Assembly: GCF_008831285.2 (NCBI RefSeq)
Contig: NC_045149.1
Span: forward strand, 2,834,500 to 2,898,499
Reading direction: 5' to 3'
From: Nymphaea colorata
Taxonomy: Eukaryota > Streptophyta > Magnoliopsida > Nymphaeales > Nymphaeaceae
DNA length: 64,000 bases
The position numbers and the translations under genes were made by a program. Below the pieces are notes generated by a model, which saw only the letters and a list, made by a program, of their open reading frames with translations, was not told the DNA's origin and searched no databases. This document shows, one piece after another, positions 47,932 through 58,808 of this stretch (positions are counted from its first letter, which is position 1; each line of letters starts with the position of its first letter).

Positions 47932-47992
47932 ATATATGATTTTCTGGCTTTGTGTATTTGGAGCAAAATTCTCATTTGCCTATTTCCTCCAG
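47932..47992 (+). pseudogene. Callose synthase exon E3, A3 copy (donor GA)
   Basis: 61 bp encoding the same 20-residue membrane helix as in A2. The exon ends CTCCAG followed by GAAAGT, so the non-GT donor is shared by both copies. Confidence 0.8.
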
Positions 47993-48086
47993 GAAAGTAA
48001 AAGCAGATACCAATTGCTAACTGGTCGATGATGGTTCTTTTGTTTATGTTTCATCTATCTGATTGTTTCCTTTCCAACATATGCAG

Positions 48087-48168
48087 ATAAGGCCATTGGT
48101 CAATCCTACAAAAATTATTATAAATCTTAATGGGCTAGAGTATTCGTGGCATGATCTTGTATCAAAAC
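48087..48168 (+). pseudogene. Callose synthase exon E4, A3 copy
   Basis: 82 bp identical in coding content to 26251-26332 (PLVNPTKIII...YSWHDLVSK), with a canonical ATGCAG acceptor and GTGAGT donor. The next expected exon, coding an N-ALT-ASLWAPV-like stretch, was not found between here and 51689. Confidence 0.87.
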
Positions 48169-48366
48169 GTGAGTTTTTGCTGCCTTTGTCTAGTCATAAA
48201 ATACTTTCGAGGGATTAAAGTAGGAAGGTAAAATGTTCTTGTGGCCTGCATAAGCTCACATGCCTAACAACAGTGGAAACAATGCATCTGTCATGCCAAT
48301 GTTGAAGATTGCTGATCTTTTCCTGAACCCTTTCCTGCAGGCCGCATGATTTGATAGTTCATCACT

Positions 48367-49323
48367 GATGTTGTTTCTGTTGTGTTCTGCTGCTAAGCAG
48401 GCTGCAGGCCAATTTCTCTTTGATTAATTCGTTATTGTATAAGTATTTTGTTCCACATACAGGATCACTCTAAGTGCTTCTGAATTTGGCTTTGTTTTGA
48501 ATAATTTTGGGAGACAGTTCACACTAAATTCATACTTTGATTTCGTTTTTCTTTTTTCTGATGGTTACATTTCATGACGATTTTTTGGCAAGTACTGGAG
48601 TTTCTTGATTATTATAAACCTAAGCATTTTGTACTTTGGTATTCTTTTGCCTTTAAGAAACTTTTTGTGAATTTTTTTTTTTGACAATGGACTTCAATTA
48701 GCTTGTGAAATTGAAGTTTATAATCATGTAACCAGGGCACAAGACTGATCAAACTTTGCTGGATAGTCGTACATTTAGAGTCTAACAGAGTCCAATCCCG
48801 TAGTTGTCATTATCATGCACTTGATGATTTTACAAAACCCACCACATAGGATTGGTTTATCCCGGGCTTTCTTTGGGGAAAGATAAGAGCTTAACCTAAA
48901 CCATTTGTAAAACTTTCAATCAGTTGAGGACTCAAACATTTATGGAAAATCATCACTATTAAACCAACCTTTCGTATAGAAGTTTCTAGGAGAGTTGGTG
49001 AAGTTCATTTTTCTACCCAACCAACCTATGCTATTTTGCATTCACCCTCTTCTTTAGAGTAGAATTCCTTCCTCTTGGTGATATACCATTTGATGTTAAG
49101 AATTTTTGTAAAAGTGATAATTTTGAGTGTTGCTTAAAAACATTTTAAAAGTGTCTTCTCACACAATGATGTGGCTTTTCTTTATTCTTAGTACCTCCTT
49201 GAACAGAAGGATAAAATTTCAAATTTTTGTTGCCAAACAATGGAAGAGGAAAACTGAAAAGATCTTGAATATGAGCAGTAAGGAAAGGTCCTGTGAAGTT
49301 GAGAAAGTCGAGACTAGAAAATG
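48367..49323. other. Callose synthase intron sequence, single copy
   Basis: T-rich intron-like DNA present once in the window. No exon is recognised. A 67-codon frame at 49127-49330 has no domain. Confidence 0.4.
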
Positions 49324-49851
49324 CTATTGACTCTGGTAATCAAGCATTTGCAAGGTTTTAACAGGAAGATATCTTGAAAGAGAAGCCAAAATCCTTTGTA
49401 AGATCTTGGCAGGTAGCAAAATGAGAGTTGAGAGATTGGCTCGGGGCTTGTGTAGTCGTTCCTCTGGGTCAGTAATCAAGAGTACCGGGTAGCCATATAG
49501 GTGATTTATGTCTATACCGCGAAGATAACGACTTATGAACCTTTGGCTCGTCGAAAACCCACAAGGTGAAGTGGGTTGGATATGCGGCAAAGCTACACAT
49601 AACCACCAAAGCGGTGGAGCTTCGTAGTAGCCTTTTGGGTGGTGAGGTATTCCCTCAAAGGTAAAGGCCGCCCTAAAAAAAAAATCAAGGAAAAACAAAT
49701 TTAAAGGCAAAAGCTGAATGCAAAAGAAAGAAAGAAAAAAAAAAGAGGAAAAAAAAACAAAAGGTGTCTGCCAAGAGATGAAAGGCATGAAGGCTGAACT
49801 CGCAGGAATTGAATGTGAAAATCTTTGGTAGATGTGTGGTCCTAGGGTCAA
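49324..49851 (-). other. 175-codon minus-strand ORF of unknown nature
   Basis: The frame is GC-richer than its surroundings and ends in a lysine-coding A-rich tract on the plus strand (about 49678-49765). Its C-terminal half (around 49390-49690) reads as ordinary protein-like sequence, including YLRGIDINHLYGYPVLLITD. I recognise no family. It may be part of a gypsy-type LTR or a captured gene piece. Confidence 0.25.
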
Positions 49852-51688
49852 TATCTTCTCCTATTTTTGATTACCTAAGATGCTGAGGATGATTCCTTTA
49901 TGTTTATATTTTGGAAATTGAAAGACATCCCTTCTAGAGATTTGACGACATTGACGCGAAATGAATCCAAATGCTTGTACGGTAGGTGCTATGTGTAAAT
50001 GAAGGTCATATTATTTGCACAACATGAGCACTCATGATTATTAGTTAAATTGATCATTTTTAAACTATTTCAAACTAAAAACTTGACATCTCTAGTCATA
50101 GGAGGAACTAACCAATCTCCTTTGGTTTTGAAATATGTTTGTCATTTCATTTCCAATCCCCTTTGGCCTTGAAAGATGTTGGCTATTCCAGTACCAAACC
50201 ATTAGTCCATTCATGGAATAGATGAAACTCCTCGAAGCTAGTCAACTCATGTTGAGTGTGACGAATTTAATTTTCTTTGTCTCAAGAGATGCATATCATT
50301 TGGCCTGACCCATTATTCCATCTTAACCGAGTGTCTTCAACATAACCCAGACTTAGGTTTGAGTTTGTCATGGAACACCTCTTATCTCTTTTCAAAAGGA
50401 CCAATCAATTTTTGAAAGGTTCTATTCATCGAAGTTGCATGGGTTTTGGGTTTTATGTAATCAGGTCCTTCATGGTTTTAGACGAGGATAATGCTCAGTT
50501 TCTCTTGTATCACATTAGTGTCCGGTTAGTTGAATAGATCCTTTAGTTAGCTATTGCACATGTCTAGCGGTTAAGGTCATTGGTTTGATTTGTATTCAGT
50601 AGGATCCGATTTTGATTATTTAGTTTTGTTGAGTTGGGCAATTGTTTTCTGCTTTAATGGTTTCGTGCCCTCTCCCCTTTCAACTCTTCCACTAAATTAT
50701 AAATCCTTCAGTGAGACACAATTACAAGCAAGCAGCTTTGATGTCTATCACAATAGCTTTGGTGGACCAACCAGCGAGAGAGAGAGAGAGAGAGAGACCT
50801 GATGTTATTGTATGTGTATTTATATGAATAAATTTTGTATTATTTGACGATCTTTAGTTTTGTATTATTTTGTCAGTCTTTCTGTGACTGTATATAATCA
50901 TGTATATGTTTATATATGTGACTGTATATAATAATATTTTGGTTGCATTTTATTAGCTTTTAGATTTTTATTTTTTATTTTTTTTTTCATTTAGAGCGCT
51001 TAGTCCAGCCTAGGCATGCCTAAGCTCTAGGGTCTACTCATTGCCTCGGCTTCGTCTAGTTCTCTAGTGACATACACGGAGGCACTTGGGAATGTAGCAC
51101 CCGCAACACCTATGAGAAGGCCAAGCATGAAGGCAGTTGGCAAAGACTTGGAATAATGGGGTGGACATCAGATGTTGAATTGGGCCAATGATGGAATGAC
51201 CATTTGATAGCAAGTTAGCGACTTATCTGGTTGGCATGGCCTGGTGCTAAGGGCTTGGCCATGCTACATTGAGGTATGATTCATGATAGCATGTGGTGTA
51301 GCAGATTTTGGATAGTTCTTTTTCCTTTATTGATGATTCTTTTGTATCTATGCATTTTTTAGATTTTATTGATTAATGTTATGCGGTTAGTCAAGGTGTG
51401 CAAAGTCAAAACTTCTGTAGGTGAATTGTGATTTAGGAGAATAGGGTGTTTCTGGTTCTTGGATACCGTCAAATTCATAAGCTTAATAGTTTGGGGTCTT
51501 ACGACTGTGTGTTGGCTAAAATGTTTGTTTCAGGTGGTTAATTTTCTCCATATTGTTGGTTGTAGAACCATTTTTCCCCATTTTCGTTGACAGTGTAATT
51601 CATGAAAATGTCCTGCAGCAGCTCATTGTCTTTGATTTTGAATAGTTCTTTTTCCTGCTGTCTCGTACTGATATGCTATTATTTGCAG
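49852..51688. other. Unassigned intron-like DNA with a possible short transposon
   Basis: AT-rich, with a GA microsatellite at about 50776-50796. The stretch 50990-51080 (GAGCGCTTAGTCCAGCC..GCCTCGGC) has the GCC/GGC-rich word texture also seen near 19500 and may be the end of a small transposon. The missing callose synthase exon E5 should lie in this interval or before it; I could not find it. Confidence 0.35.
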
Positions 51689-51797
51689 ATTTATCTTCTC
51701 GATTTTCAGATTTACTATACACTCTTTTCAGATTTTCTATACACTCTTTTCTGCAATTGTTGGCTTCTTGCTTGGGGCAAGTGATGGTCTAGGCGAG
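51689..51797 (+). pseudogene. Callose synthase exon E6 with a 22-bp tandem duplication
   Basis: The exon starts after TTTGCAG and ends before GTATGC. It encodes IYLLDFQIYYTLFS, then AIVGFLLGASDGLGE in another frame. Copies 51707-51728 and 51729-51750 are a 22-base tandem duplication differing at one base. Without it the exon is 87 bp, exactly 29 codons. The sequence matches the conserved (I)YLLD...YT...G.LLGA.D.LGE membrane segment of callose synthases, between the WHD (E4) and VHELFE (E7) landmarks. Confidence 0.88.
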
Positions 51798-52035
51798 GTA
51801 TGCCGTTCATCTTATTATCTTAGTGTGGTAGTGTTTAGCTTTTTGCTTGGAAAGACCATGAGTTTTGCTTGGTTTTTTGAGATATTGTTGCTGTAAGTTG
51901 ATATTTTTACACCAAGTTATTTTATGTGTCTGAAATAATTAATTTATAACTTTAGTATGGTGTGCTTGCTTTATTTATTTTCCTTCTAGATTGATAATCT
52001 GCTGTTCCTTCAACATTTTCACTTTCTGGTTTCAG

Positions 52036-52119
52036 ATTCATTCTGTTGATGCTGTTCATGAGCTTTTTGAGCAGTTTCCTGAAGCTTTCATGAAGTATCT
52101 TCATGTGCCAAACCAAAGA
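52036..52119 (+). pseudogene. Callose synthase exon E7
   Basis: An 84-bp exon (28 codons) between TTTCAG and GTAAGT, encoding VDAVHELFEQFPEAFMKYLH and ending VPNQR. The (V/I)H.LFE.FP.AFM..LHVP pattern follows the LGE of E6 in CalS9-type proteins and precedes FWNE (E8). This exon shows no lesion. Confidence 0.88.
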
Positions 52120-52522
52120 GTAAGTGCTCATTGCTCAGTCTTCACATTTAAATTCATGTTTCATTGCATGACCAACCTTATTTTCTGCATTTTAGTGCCT
52201 AGTCTTCCTTTGCTTACCAAAATACTGTTTGTGGCAGGAGTTCTTTTTATGCTTCCAATCAGGTGAGTTGACCGTTATATTTGGAGCGTTGTGATGAAGT
52301 ATTCTTCTAATTGAATTTATGCAATCTTTGCTGTTATATTTAATACTTTTTTATGAATAAAGATGGAATGTCTATGATTCCACATGTGATATGCTTCAAT
52401 TTTTCCACTTGGTGTGTTAGACTTATCCTTTATTTTTTGTATATAATTGAATTGTCTGGGATGCTTGGGAGCTTTCTTTATTGCATGTTACTTGAAGACA
52501 TCAACCATGTTTTTATAAGGGT

Positions 52523-52772
52523 TGTTGATAGATTGTGTGTTTCGGGTCGGATCCATACCCGACCCGCCTTGTAGCCCGTTTTGGGCACTACTTAAGTCAT
52601 GTAACCCTAATCCTTATGAGTTAATGATAATCTTAGGAGAGAGAGAGAGTCTGGCTGCTAGTGGGCACCAACTCCTCCTCATTCGTGGTTTTTTCTCCCT
52701 CGTGTTGAGGGTTTTCCACGTTACATCGTGATCGTTGTTTCTCTCCCTCTTCTTCTTGTTCGTATTTCTACA
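52523..52772 (+). repeat. Copia-2 5' LTR
   Basis: 250 bp from TGTTGATAG to TTTCTACA, followed at once by the primer binding site. Against the 3' LTR it lacks one T near 52550 and has two extra GA bases near 52640; substitutions lie near 52591 and 52606. Confidence 0.95.
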
Positions 52773-52784
52773 TGGTATCAGAAC
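52773..52784 (+). other. Copia-2 primer binding site
   Basis: TGGTATCAGAAC directly after the 5' LTR, complementary to the 3' end of initiator methionine tRNA. Confidence 0.93.
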
Positions 52785-53386
52785 GGTGAAGTTTCGACGT
52801 TACTGGTTTGTCTTTTGCCCGCGTTGGAGGAGGATTCGCCCGAGCACTGTTCATCGTCTCGCCCGGCACTATTCATCGTCTCGCCCGGCACTGTTCATCG
52901 TCTCGCCCAGCACTGTTCATCGTCTCGCCCGACACTGTTCATCGCCCGTGCCCGACGCTCGTGCCCGAGCTTCGTCTGTCGCACCTGCCGCCGCCTCCGC
53001 CCAGCGCCGCTCTGATCAGCGCCGCTCAGGATTCCGCCGTCTCCACCTAGCGACGATCGGCCCAGCGACGCCCTGATCAGCGCCGACCTGCCCAGCAGCG
53101 TTCCTCTCTTCCTCTCTCTGTCACCCGACGCATCGCCCAGCGCCGCGTCATTTTCCGGTGGTCTAGCGCCGCTCTGCCTGGTTCCGGCGGTCTGTCTCCG
53201 CCCAGCGCCGCTCTCTCGTGTTTTTCCGGCGCCGCCCTCTTGCTGTCTCTTCCGCCGGTGAGGTTTCGGCGTTCTCCGTTTTGTCCGTTGCCTGCTCTCT
53301 GCCTTCTTTGTGTTGTATTGTGTTGTTGCTCCCTGCTGCCCTTGCTGCCTACTGGACTTCGCCCGTTGCTAGACTGGTCTGTGATT
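52785..53386 (+). promoter_or_regulatory. GC-rich Copia-2 leader with 22-bp tandem repeats
   Basis: The leader is strikingly GC-rich for this window. Four copies of a 22-base unit (GCACTGTTCATCGTCTCGCC plus two bases) lie at 52844-52931, followed by a partial fifth to 52948. Further on, CAGCGCCGCTC-like words recur through about 53215. Open frames here are read through repeats in all frames and are not genes. The position between primer site and gag suggests a packaging or translation-control region. Confidence 0.75.
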
Positions 53387-54430
53387 ATGGCAGCTTCTTC
53401 CTCGTCAACCATCAACACAAATCCAACTGAAATCGTGGCTTTTAGAACTGAGAATGTTCCCATGCAGGTCATCACTCTTCGCCTCACCAAGGAGAACTAT
53501 TTCTCGTGGTCGCCTGCTATGACTATGGGGATTGCTGGCCGTGGTCGGATGGCCTATATCGATGGGAGCAACCCCGAACCAGCAAGAACAAGTGATGTGT
53601 GGCATACTTGGTTTCTTGAGGATAATCAAGTGAAAACTTGGATTGTCAATTCCGTTTCCGCCGATATTCAGCCCCTTATCCTTCGGAAGAAGACTGCTAG
53701 AGATATGTGGGTTGTCCTCGAGCAAATGTATGGCCAAAAGAAAACGGCAATTCGTACTTACCAAGTAATGAAGACAGTCTATGGCATTCGACAAGGGAAC
53801 TCTTCTGTTGCATAGTACTATGGGGCTTTGAAAGCCAAGTGGGAAGAGCTTGACTATCATTCTGATATTCCTTGGCATTGTCCCCATGATCAGGCGCTTT
53901 ATGTTGCTCATGAATGGGAAAACGGGGTGTTCCTCTTTTTAGTAGGTTTAAATGATGAGTTTGAAGGTGTTAGAAGCCAGATTCTGAATTCAGGGGAGAT
54001 GTCCAGTATTGAAGATGTGTACTCTTGTGTTGAAGCGGAAGAACAGAGAAGGCTTGTTACAAAAGTAGGGAAGAGGGAACTTGTGCCCTATCACGAGAGA
54101 TCCGCTCTCGTGAGTCGTGGTCCTGGCGGCCCGTCTAGATCTATTCGCTGGTGCACTCACTGCAAGAAGACAGGTCACACCGTGGATTATTGCTGGGATC
54201 TTCATCCAGAGAAGAAGGGAAACAAGGGGAGATCTTCTATTGGGAGAACGCCTGTGTCTGAGGTGCAAGCATCCAGTGGAGAAAAAGTCTCCATCTCTGC
54301 TGACCAGCTTCGTGAACTAAGGGCTTATTTGGGCAGGATCGATGTCAACAAGATTGAGACCTCAGAGGAAACTACAGCTAATCATGCTCTTGCGATTATT
54401 GGCAACCAAGGTAACTCTTCTGTGGGGGAA
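53387..54430 (+). pseudogene. Copia-2 gag with one in-frame TAG
   Basis: I chose the ATG at 53387 (MAASSSSTINTNPTEIV) because the protein-like sequence starts there; earlier in-frame codons lie in the GC-rich leader. The gag signature is RLTKENYFSWSPAM and later MWVVLEQMYG. A TAG at 53813-53815 follows RQGNSSVA, with the frame continuing as YYGALKAKWEEL, where related gag proteins have no stop. The zinc knuckle CTHCKKTGHTVDYC is intact (CX2CX4HX4C). Gag continues without a frame change into protease. Confidence 0.92.
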
Positions 54431-55083
54431 TGGATTGTCGATAGTGGTGCTACTCATCACATGACAGGTAATCCAAAATTGTTTCATGAGTATAAGTTGT
54501 CCTCGGGAAAGGAACGTGTTTCTCTTGCAGATGGTTCCTCTACCTGTGTGGCAGGCGAAGGCACTCTGTCCTTGGACAAATTTCATGTGCAGGGCGCTTT
54601 ACATGTTCCCCAGTTTCCTTTAAATCTCTTGTCAGTCAGTAGACTTACTAAAGAATTGAATTGTGAACTTATATTCTCTGCCGATCGTTGTGTTTTGCAG
54701 GACTTGGTGACAGGGAAGAGGATTGGGATTGGTTTAGCTTCTGATGGCTTATATCGTCTTCCCATACGTGTGGCTACTGCTCTGTTGACAGCGATCCGCA
54801 AGACAGATAAGAGAAGAGAAGATTGTCTTCAGTCTTTTATGTACTGGCATGAACGTTTTGGGCATTTACCTTTTGGGATTTTGAAACATTTGTTTCTAGA
54901 CTTGTGTTCCTCCTTTGATTTGTCTTCCATTTCTTGTGATGTTTGTCAGTTTGCCAAACATGTGAGGGCTTCGTACCCTCTTTCTTCTAGTTGTGTTAAT
55001 GAAGCTTTTTCCCTGATTCACTCTGATGTATGGGGACCTTCGGGCATTCATACCCGTCTTCCAGTATTTTATCACTTTCATTG
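54431..55083 (+). pseudogene. Copia-2 protease and integrase zinc domain, ending in a frameshift
   Basis: The protease active site is WIVDSGATHHMTG, followed by LADGSST and LNLLSVSRLTKEL. The GAG-pre-integrase part reads YWHERFGHLP...CDVCQFAKH. The integrase core begins HSDVWGPSGIHT, then the frame is lost near 55060: the true continuation FQYFITFIDDFS is in the next frame, consistent with one inserted base. The frame as it stands ends at 55084. Confidence 0.92.
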
Positions 55084-56759
55084 ATGATTTCTCTTGTGCT
55101 ACATTTATATACTTGTTAAAAGACCGCAGTGAGGTTCCTCGTATCATCGAGACATTTATTCTTCTTGTGCATACTCAATATGGTGCGAATGTTAAAACTT
55201 TCAGGTCCGATAATGCCCGTGAATACATGTGTCAGCCTGTTGAGGAGTTTCTTAGACAACGGGGGATTGTTCATGAGACATCTTGTAGTTACACCCCCCT
55301 TCAAAATGGGGTAGCTGAAAGGAAAAATCGTCAACTTCTTAATGTCACCAGGGCTCTCTTGTTTCAGAGAAATCTTCCTAAACACTATTGGGGTGATGCA
55401 GTTCTTACTAGTGCCTATCTTATTAACCGCATGCCCAGTCGTGTTTTGAATGGTAGGACTCCCCACTTGTTGCTTCCTGGCAGTCGTCCACCATTTCCTC
55501 TTCCTCCTCGTGTTTTTGGTTGTGTATGTTTTATCCATGATCACAGTCTAAATGTCAAGAAACTTGATCCTAGGTCTATCAAAGGTGTCTTTGTTGGATA
55601 CTCCCCTACGCAAAAAGGATACAAATGTATTGATCCTATTACTGGTCGAGTTTATGTTACGAGAGATGTTACCTTCTTGGAACATGCCTCTTACTTTGGT
55701 GAGAATCCTCTTCAGGGGGAGCAATCTGTGGGCAGGGAAGAGTATTCTCAGAGACAGGAACTTCAGTTTATAGATTTTTTGGACTACAAGAAAGCAGAAT
55801 CACTTACTACTGTTGATGTGCCTGAGAAGGAGGAAAGGTGTGACAATAGCATTGAGAAGGAAGGCCCTCAGTTGTTTGGACAGTTCTACTCTAGACGAGG
55901 TACTCGGACGGAGATGATGACTTGTGATGCTAGATCTACTTCCAATCCCAATGCCACTCCTTCCCTGGATGAACCAAGTCCTACCGAGGAGACCGTGGAG
56001 ACTCATGATGAGGTTGAAAAGAAGAATGAAGATCTTCCCATTGCCCTGAGAAAGGGTGTCAGGTCATGTACTCAACACCCCATTGGTAATTTTGTTTCTT
56101 ATTCCAGACTTGGAAAAGATTACAAGTGTTTTGTTTCTACTCTTTCTTTGGTTGTGATTCCCAGGACTGTTGCTGAAGCTCAAAGTGACTCCAAGTGGGT
56201 TGATGCAATGAAAGAAGAAATAGATGCCCTAAGAAGAAACTTGACATGGGAAGTGGTGAAGATTCCTGAAGCCGCTCACTTAGTTGGATCCAAATGGGTG
56301 TATACCATCAAGTACAAACCAGATGGGAGTGTTGAAAGATATAAAGCTCGACTTGTGGCCAAGGGGTTTAGCCAGAAATATGGAATTGATTACTTGAAAA
56401 CCTTTGCTCTTGTTGCGAAAATGAAGACTGTGAGGGTGGTTATATCCCTAGCTGTGATGAAGGAGTGGAAGATGTATCAACTGGATGTGAAGAATGCATT
56501 CCTTAATGGTGACCTCGAAGAAGAAGTATATATGCATATGCCTCCAGGATATGAAGAACCAGAAAAATGTTGTAAGCTGAAAAAGGCCTTGTATGGCCTT
56601 AAGCAATCGCCCAGAGCGTGGTTCGAACGACTGAGAAGAGTGATGATACGTCATGGATACAAACAAGGAAATGGAGATCACACTCTGTTTGTGAAGAAGA
56701 AGGAGAGCAGGGAAGAAGAAGGAGAGCAGGGTTACTCTCCTGCTTGTCTACGTAGATGA
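55062..56759 (+). pseudogene. Copia-2 integrase core and reverse transcriptase, first part
   Basis: The integrase core continues with FRSDNAREYM and LQNGVAERKNRQLL (second D and E positions), then RVFGCVCFIHDH. After a variable spacer the RT shows [64 protein letters not shown] and [14 protein letters not shown]. In the conserved FAPVAK motif Pro is replaced by Leu. A 19-base exact tandem duplication (56693-56711 and 56712-56730) shifts the frame just before the catalytic YVDD, so the frame ends at 56759 in unrelated residues. Confidence 0.93.
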
Positions 56760-57725
56760 CATGATTGTTACTGGAGATGATGAGGAGGAGATTATCAAGC
56801 TAAAAGGGTTACTGGCTACAGAATTCGACCTCAAAGATCTTGGCAAGCTAAGGTATTTTCTTGGTATGGAGGTTGCTAGGTCTAGTACTGGTCTTGTACT
56901 AAGCCAAAGGAAATACACATTAGATCTGCTGGAAGAAACGGGTAAATTGGGTTGTAGACCTACTCCTACCCCATTTGACACTGGGTACAAGTTGAGTCTT
57001 AGAGATGGAGAGCCTCTCTGTGAAGAAGACAAGGGAAGATATCAACGTCTGGTTGGGAAGCTGATTTATCTTACCCTCACGAGACCTGATATCACCTTTG
57101 CGGTGAATGTTTTGAGCCAATTCATGCATGCACCAATCGATGCACATCTGAAGGCTGTGGACAGAGTGCTATGCTACCTGAAGAAAAATCCTGGCAAGGG
57201 ACTACTGTATGTGAAACAAGAGACTGTGGAAATCGAGGGCTATTCTGATGCGGATTGGGCAGGTTGTGGTGATACCAGACGATCTACTACAGGGTACTGT
57301 GTCTACTTGGGAGGAAACCTTGTTGTATGGAGGAGCAAGAGACAGGATGTTTGCTCTAGATCCAGTGCAGAGGCAGAATATAGGGCAGTTGCTATGGGAG
57401 TGACAGAGTTACTATGGTTGAAGATATTGTTGACTGACATTGGAATAGAGATTGAAGGACCTATGAAGATGTACTGTGATAACATGATAACAAGTCTGCA
57501 ATCAACTTAGCCAACAATCCTGTTCTTCACGACAGAACAAAACATGTTGAAATTGATCGTCACTTCATTCGGGAAAGAATTGATGCGAAAGAGTTGATCT
57601 TACCTTACATGAAGTCTGAAGACCAAACTGCTGATGTTCTGACGAAAGCTCTTCCTTCAGCTTCATTTGAGAGGAATGTATCCAAGTTGGGCATGTTTGA
57701 TATGTATGCCCAACTTGAGGGGGAG
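56732..57725 (+). pseudogene. Copia-2 reverse transcriptase end and RNase H
   Basis: The shifted frame restarts at LLLVYVDDMIVTGDD and runs through LKDLGKLRYFLGMEV and TRPDITFAVNVLSQF to RNase H (YSDADWAGCGDTRRSTTGYC, SRSSAEAEYRAVA). An exact 8-base tandem duplication (57477-57484 and 57485-57492) after MYCDN breaks the frame again. The end (INLANNPVLHDRTKHVEID, ADVLTKAL) continues in a third frame and stops at the LTR edge. The polypurine tract is 57717-57725. Confidence 0.93.
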
Positions 57726-57974
57726 TGTTGATAGATTGTGTGTTTCGGGTCTGGATCCATACCCGACCCGCCTTGTAGCCCGTTTTGGGCACTATTTAAG
57801 TCATGTAACCTTAATCCTTATGAGTTAATGATAATCTTAGGAGAGAGAGAGTCTGGCTGCTAGTGGGCACCAACTCCTCCTCATTCGTGGTTTTTTCTCC
57901 CTCGTGTTGAGGGTTTTCCACGTTACATCGTGATCGTTGTTTCTCTCCCTCTTCTTCTTGTTCGTATTTCTACA
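57726..57974 (+). repeat. Copia-2 3' LTR
   Basis: 249 bp, directly after GAGGGGGAG. It ends TTTCTACA and is followed by CCTACC, unlike the 5' flank. Confidence 0.95.
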
Positions 57975-58734
57975 CCTACCAACCTCCTTTTGGAGTACCT
58001 GCAGTATGGATAGTTGTGATTCTTTAATATTTGATTGTATGTTGCCCAAGTCAGATCCTGTAGGTCTACTCAGGTTTAATTTTTGTCAGGAATAAACTCT
58101 TGTATAATTGTTGATCTTCATGTTCATTGCATCGCTGGTCGGAGTTTGGTAGATGGTTTATTATTTATCCATGTGTTTCAGAAACAATATCAAAAGATTA
58201 TGTAAATCTGCAAAATTGTTTCCTTATTATCAAACTAAGAATTAATTTTCTGGAAATCTGGAAATATGTTTCTTTATCATCAAACACAGAAATATATTTC
58301 TCATTCATCAAACACACATCAAAATTGGAATCGGAAAGATTTTTCTCATTCATTTATTCCAACAAATATGTTTCCAGAAATATATTTCCAATTCCACATT
58401 TCCAGGCCATCAAATGGCCCCTTAATGTTCATTTCCTTAGAAAATGTTGTGCAGGTCTCACTTTTTTTGGAAAGACCTTTTAATAGTAAATATCATTTGG
58501 CAGACAGGACTTCATATCATCTTACTAATACTTTTCTAGAAACTTGAGTACCTTGTAATGGGAATTTCAATCACTCTTTCTTCTTGGTCATCACTGAGAG
58601 AGAGGGAGAGAGAGACCATCATGCTTAATTAGCAAAACATCCAACTAATTTCTGTTTTCGAAACTTTAATTTCTTTTCCCCATATATCTGTGTGGCTAAA
58701 TACAATTAAATGAGAATACATGTTAATCGGCAAG
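57975..58734. other. Intron sequence right of Copia-2
   Basis: AT-rich intron-like DNA with a locally repeated AATATGTTTC/AAATATATTTC word (58255-58400) and a GA microsatellite near 58598. No exon is recognised. Confidence 0.4.
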
Positions 58735-58757
58735 GGTGCGGCGAGGGTGTATAATTG

Positions 58758-58808
<51 letters not shown>

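Larger units (their letters stand above)
41579..48366 (+). repeat. Segmental duplication copy A3
   Basis: Begins at the TGAGCAGTCTTCTGGG segment, which matches 11128 in A1 and about 22005 in A2; the AT-rich left part of A1/A2 is absent. It continues to 48366, where A2 diverges. Special to A3 are a 588-bp tandem duplication (45016-46191) and about 130 extra bases at 44035-44166. It has AT arrays at about 43400-43448. It carries exons E1-E4 and leads on to E6, E7 and E8. Confidence 0.92.
52523..57974 (+). mobile_element. Copia-2, Ty1/copia LTR retrotransposon in a callose synthase intron
   Basis: 5452 bp on the plus strand, with LTRs of 250 and 249 bp, a tRNA-iMet primer site, a polypurine tract, and gag, protease, integrase, RT and RNase H in order. 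The LTRs differ by two substitutions and two small indels, so it is young. It lies in the intron between callose synthase exons E7 and E8, in gene orientation. No target-site duplication is visible: the left flank is AGGGT, the right flank CCTAC. The internal part carries a stop, a one-base frameshift and two short tandem duplications. Confidence 0.96.

Noticed and set aside
52844-52948. 22-bp repeats as a CRISPR-like array
   Set aside because: The units are directly adjacent without spacers, in a plant retrotransposon leader.
53077-53490. 137-codon minus-strand frame over the Copia-2 leader
   Set aside because: It is the reverse reading of the GC-rich repeat leader and the start of gag.
53813-53815. 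TAG in Copia-2 gag as a programmed readthrough stop
   Set aside because: It lies inside the gag core and not at the gag-protease boundary, and the element has other random lesions, so a nonsense mutation is more likely.
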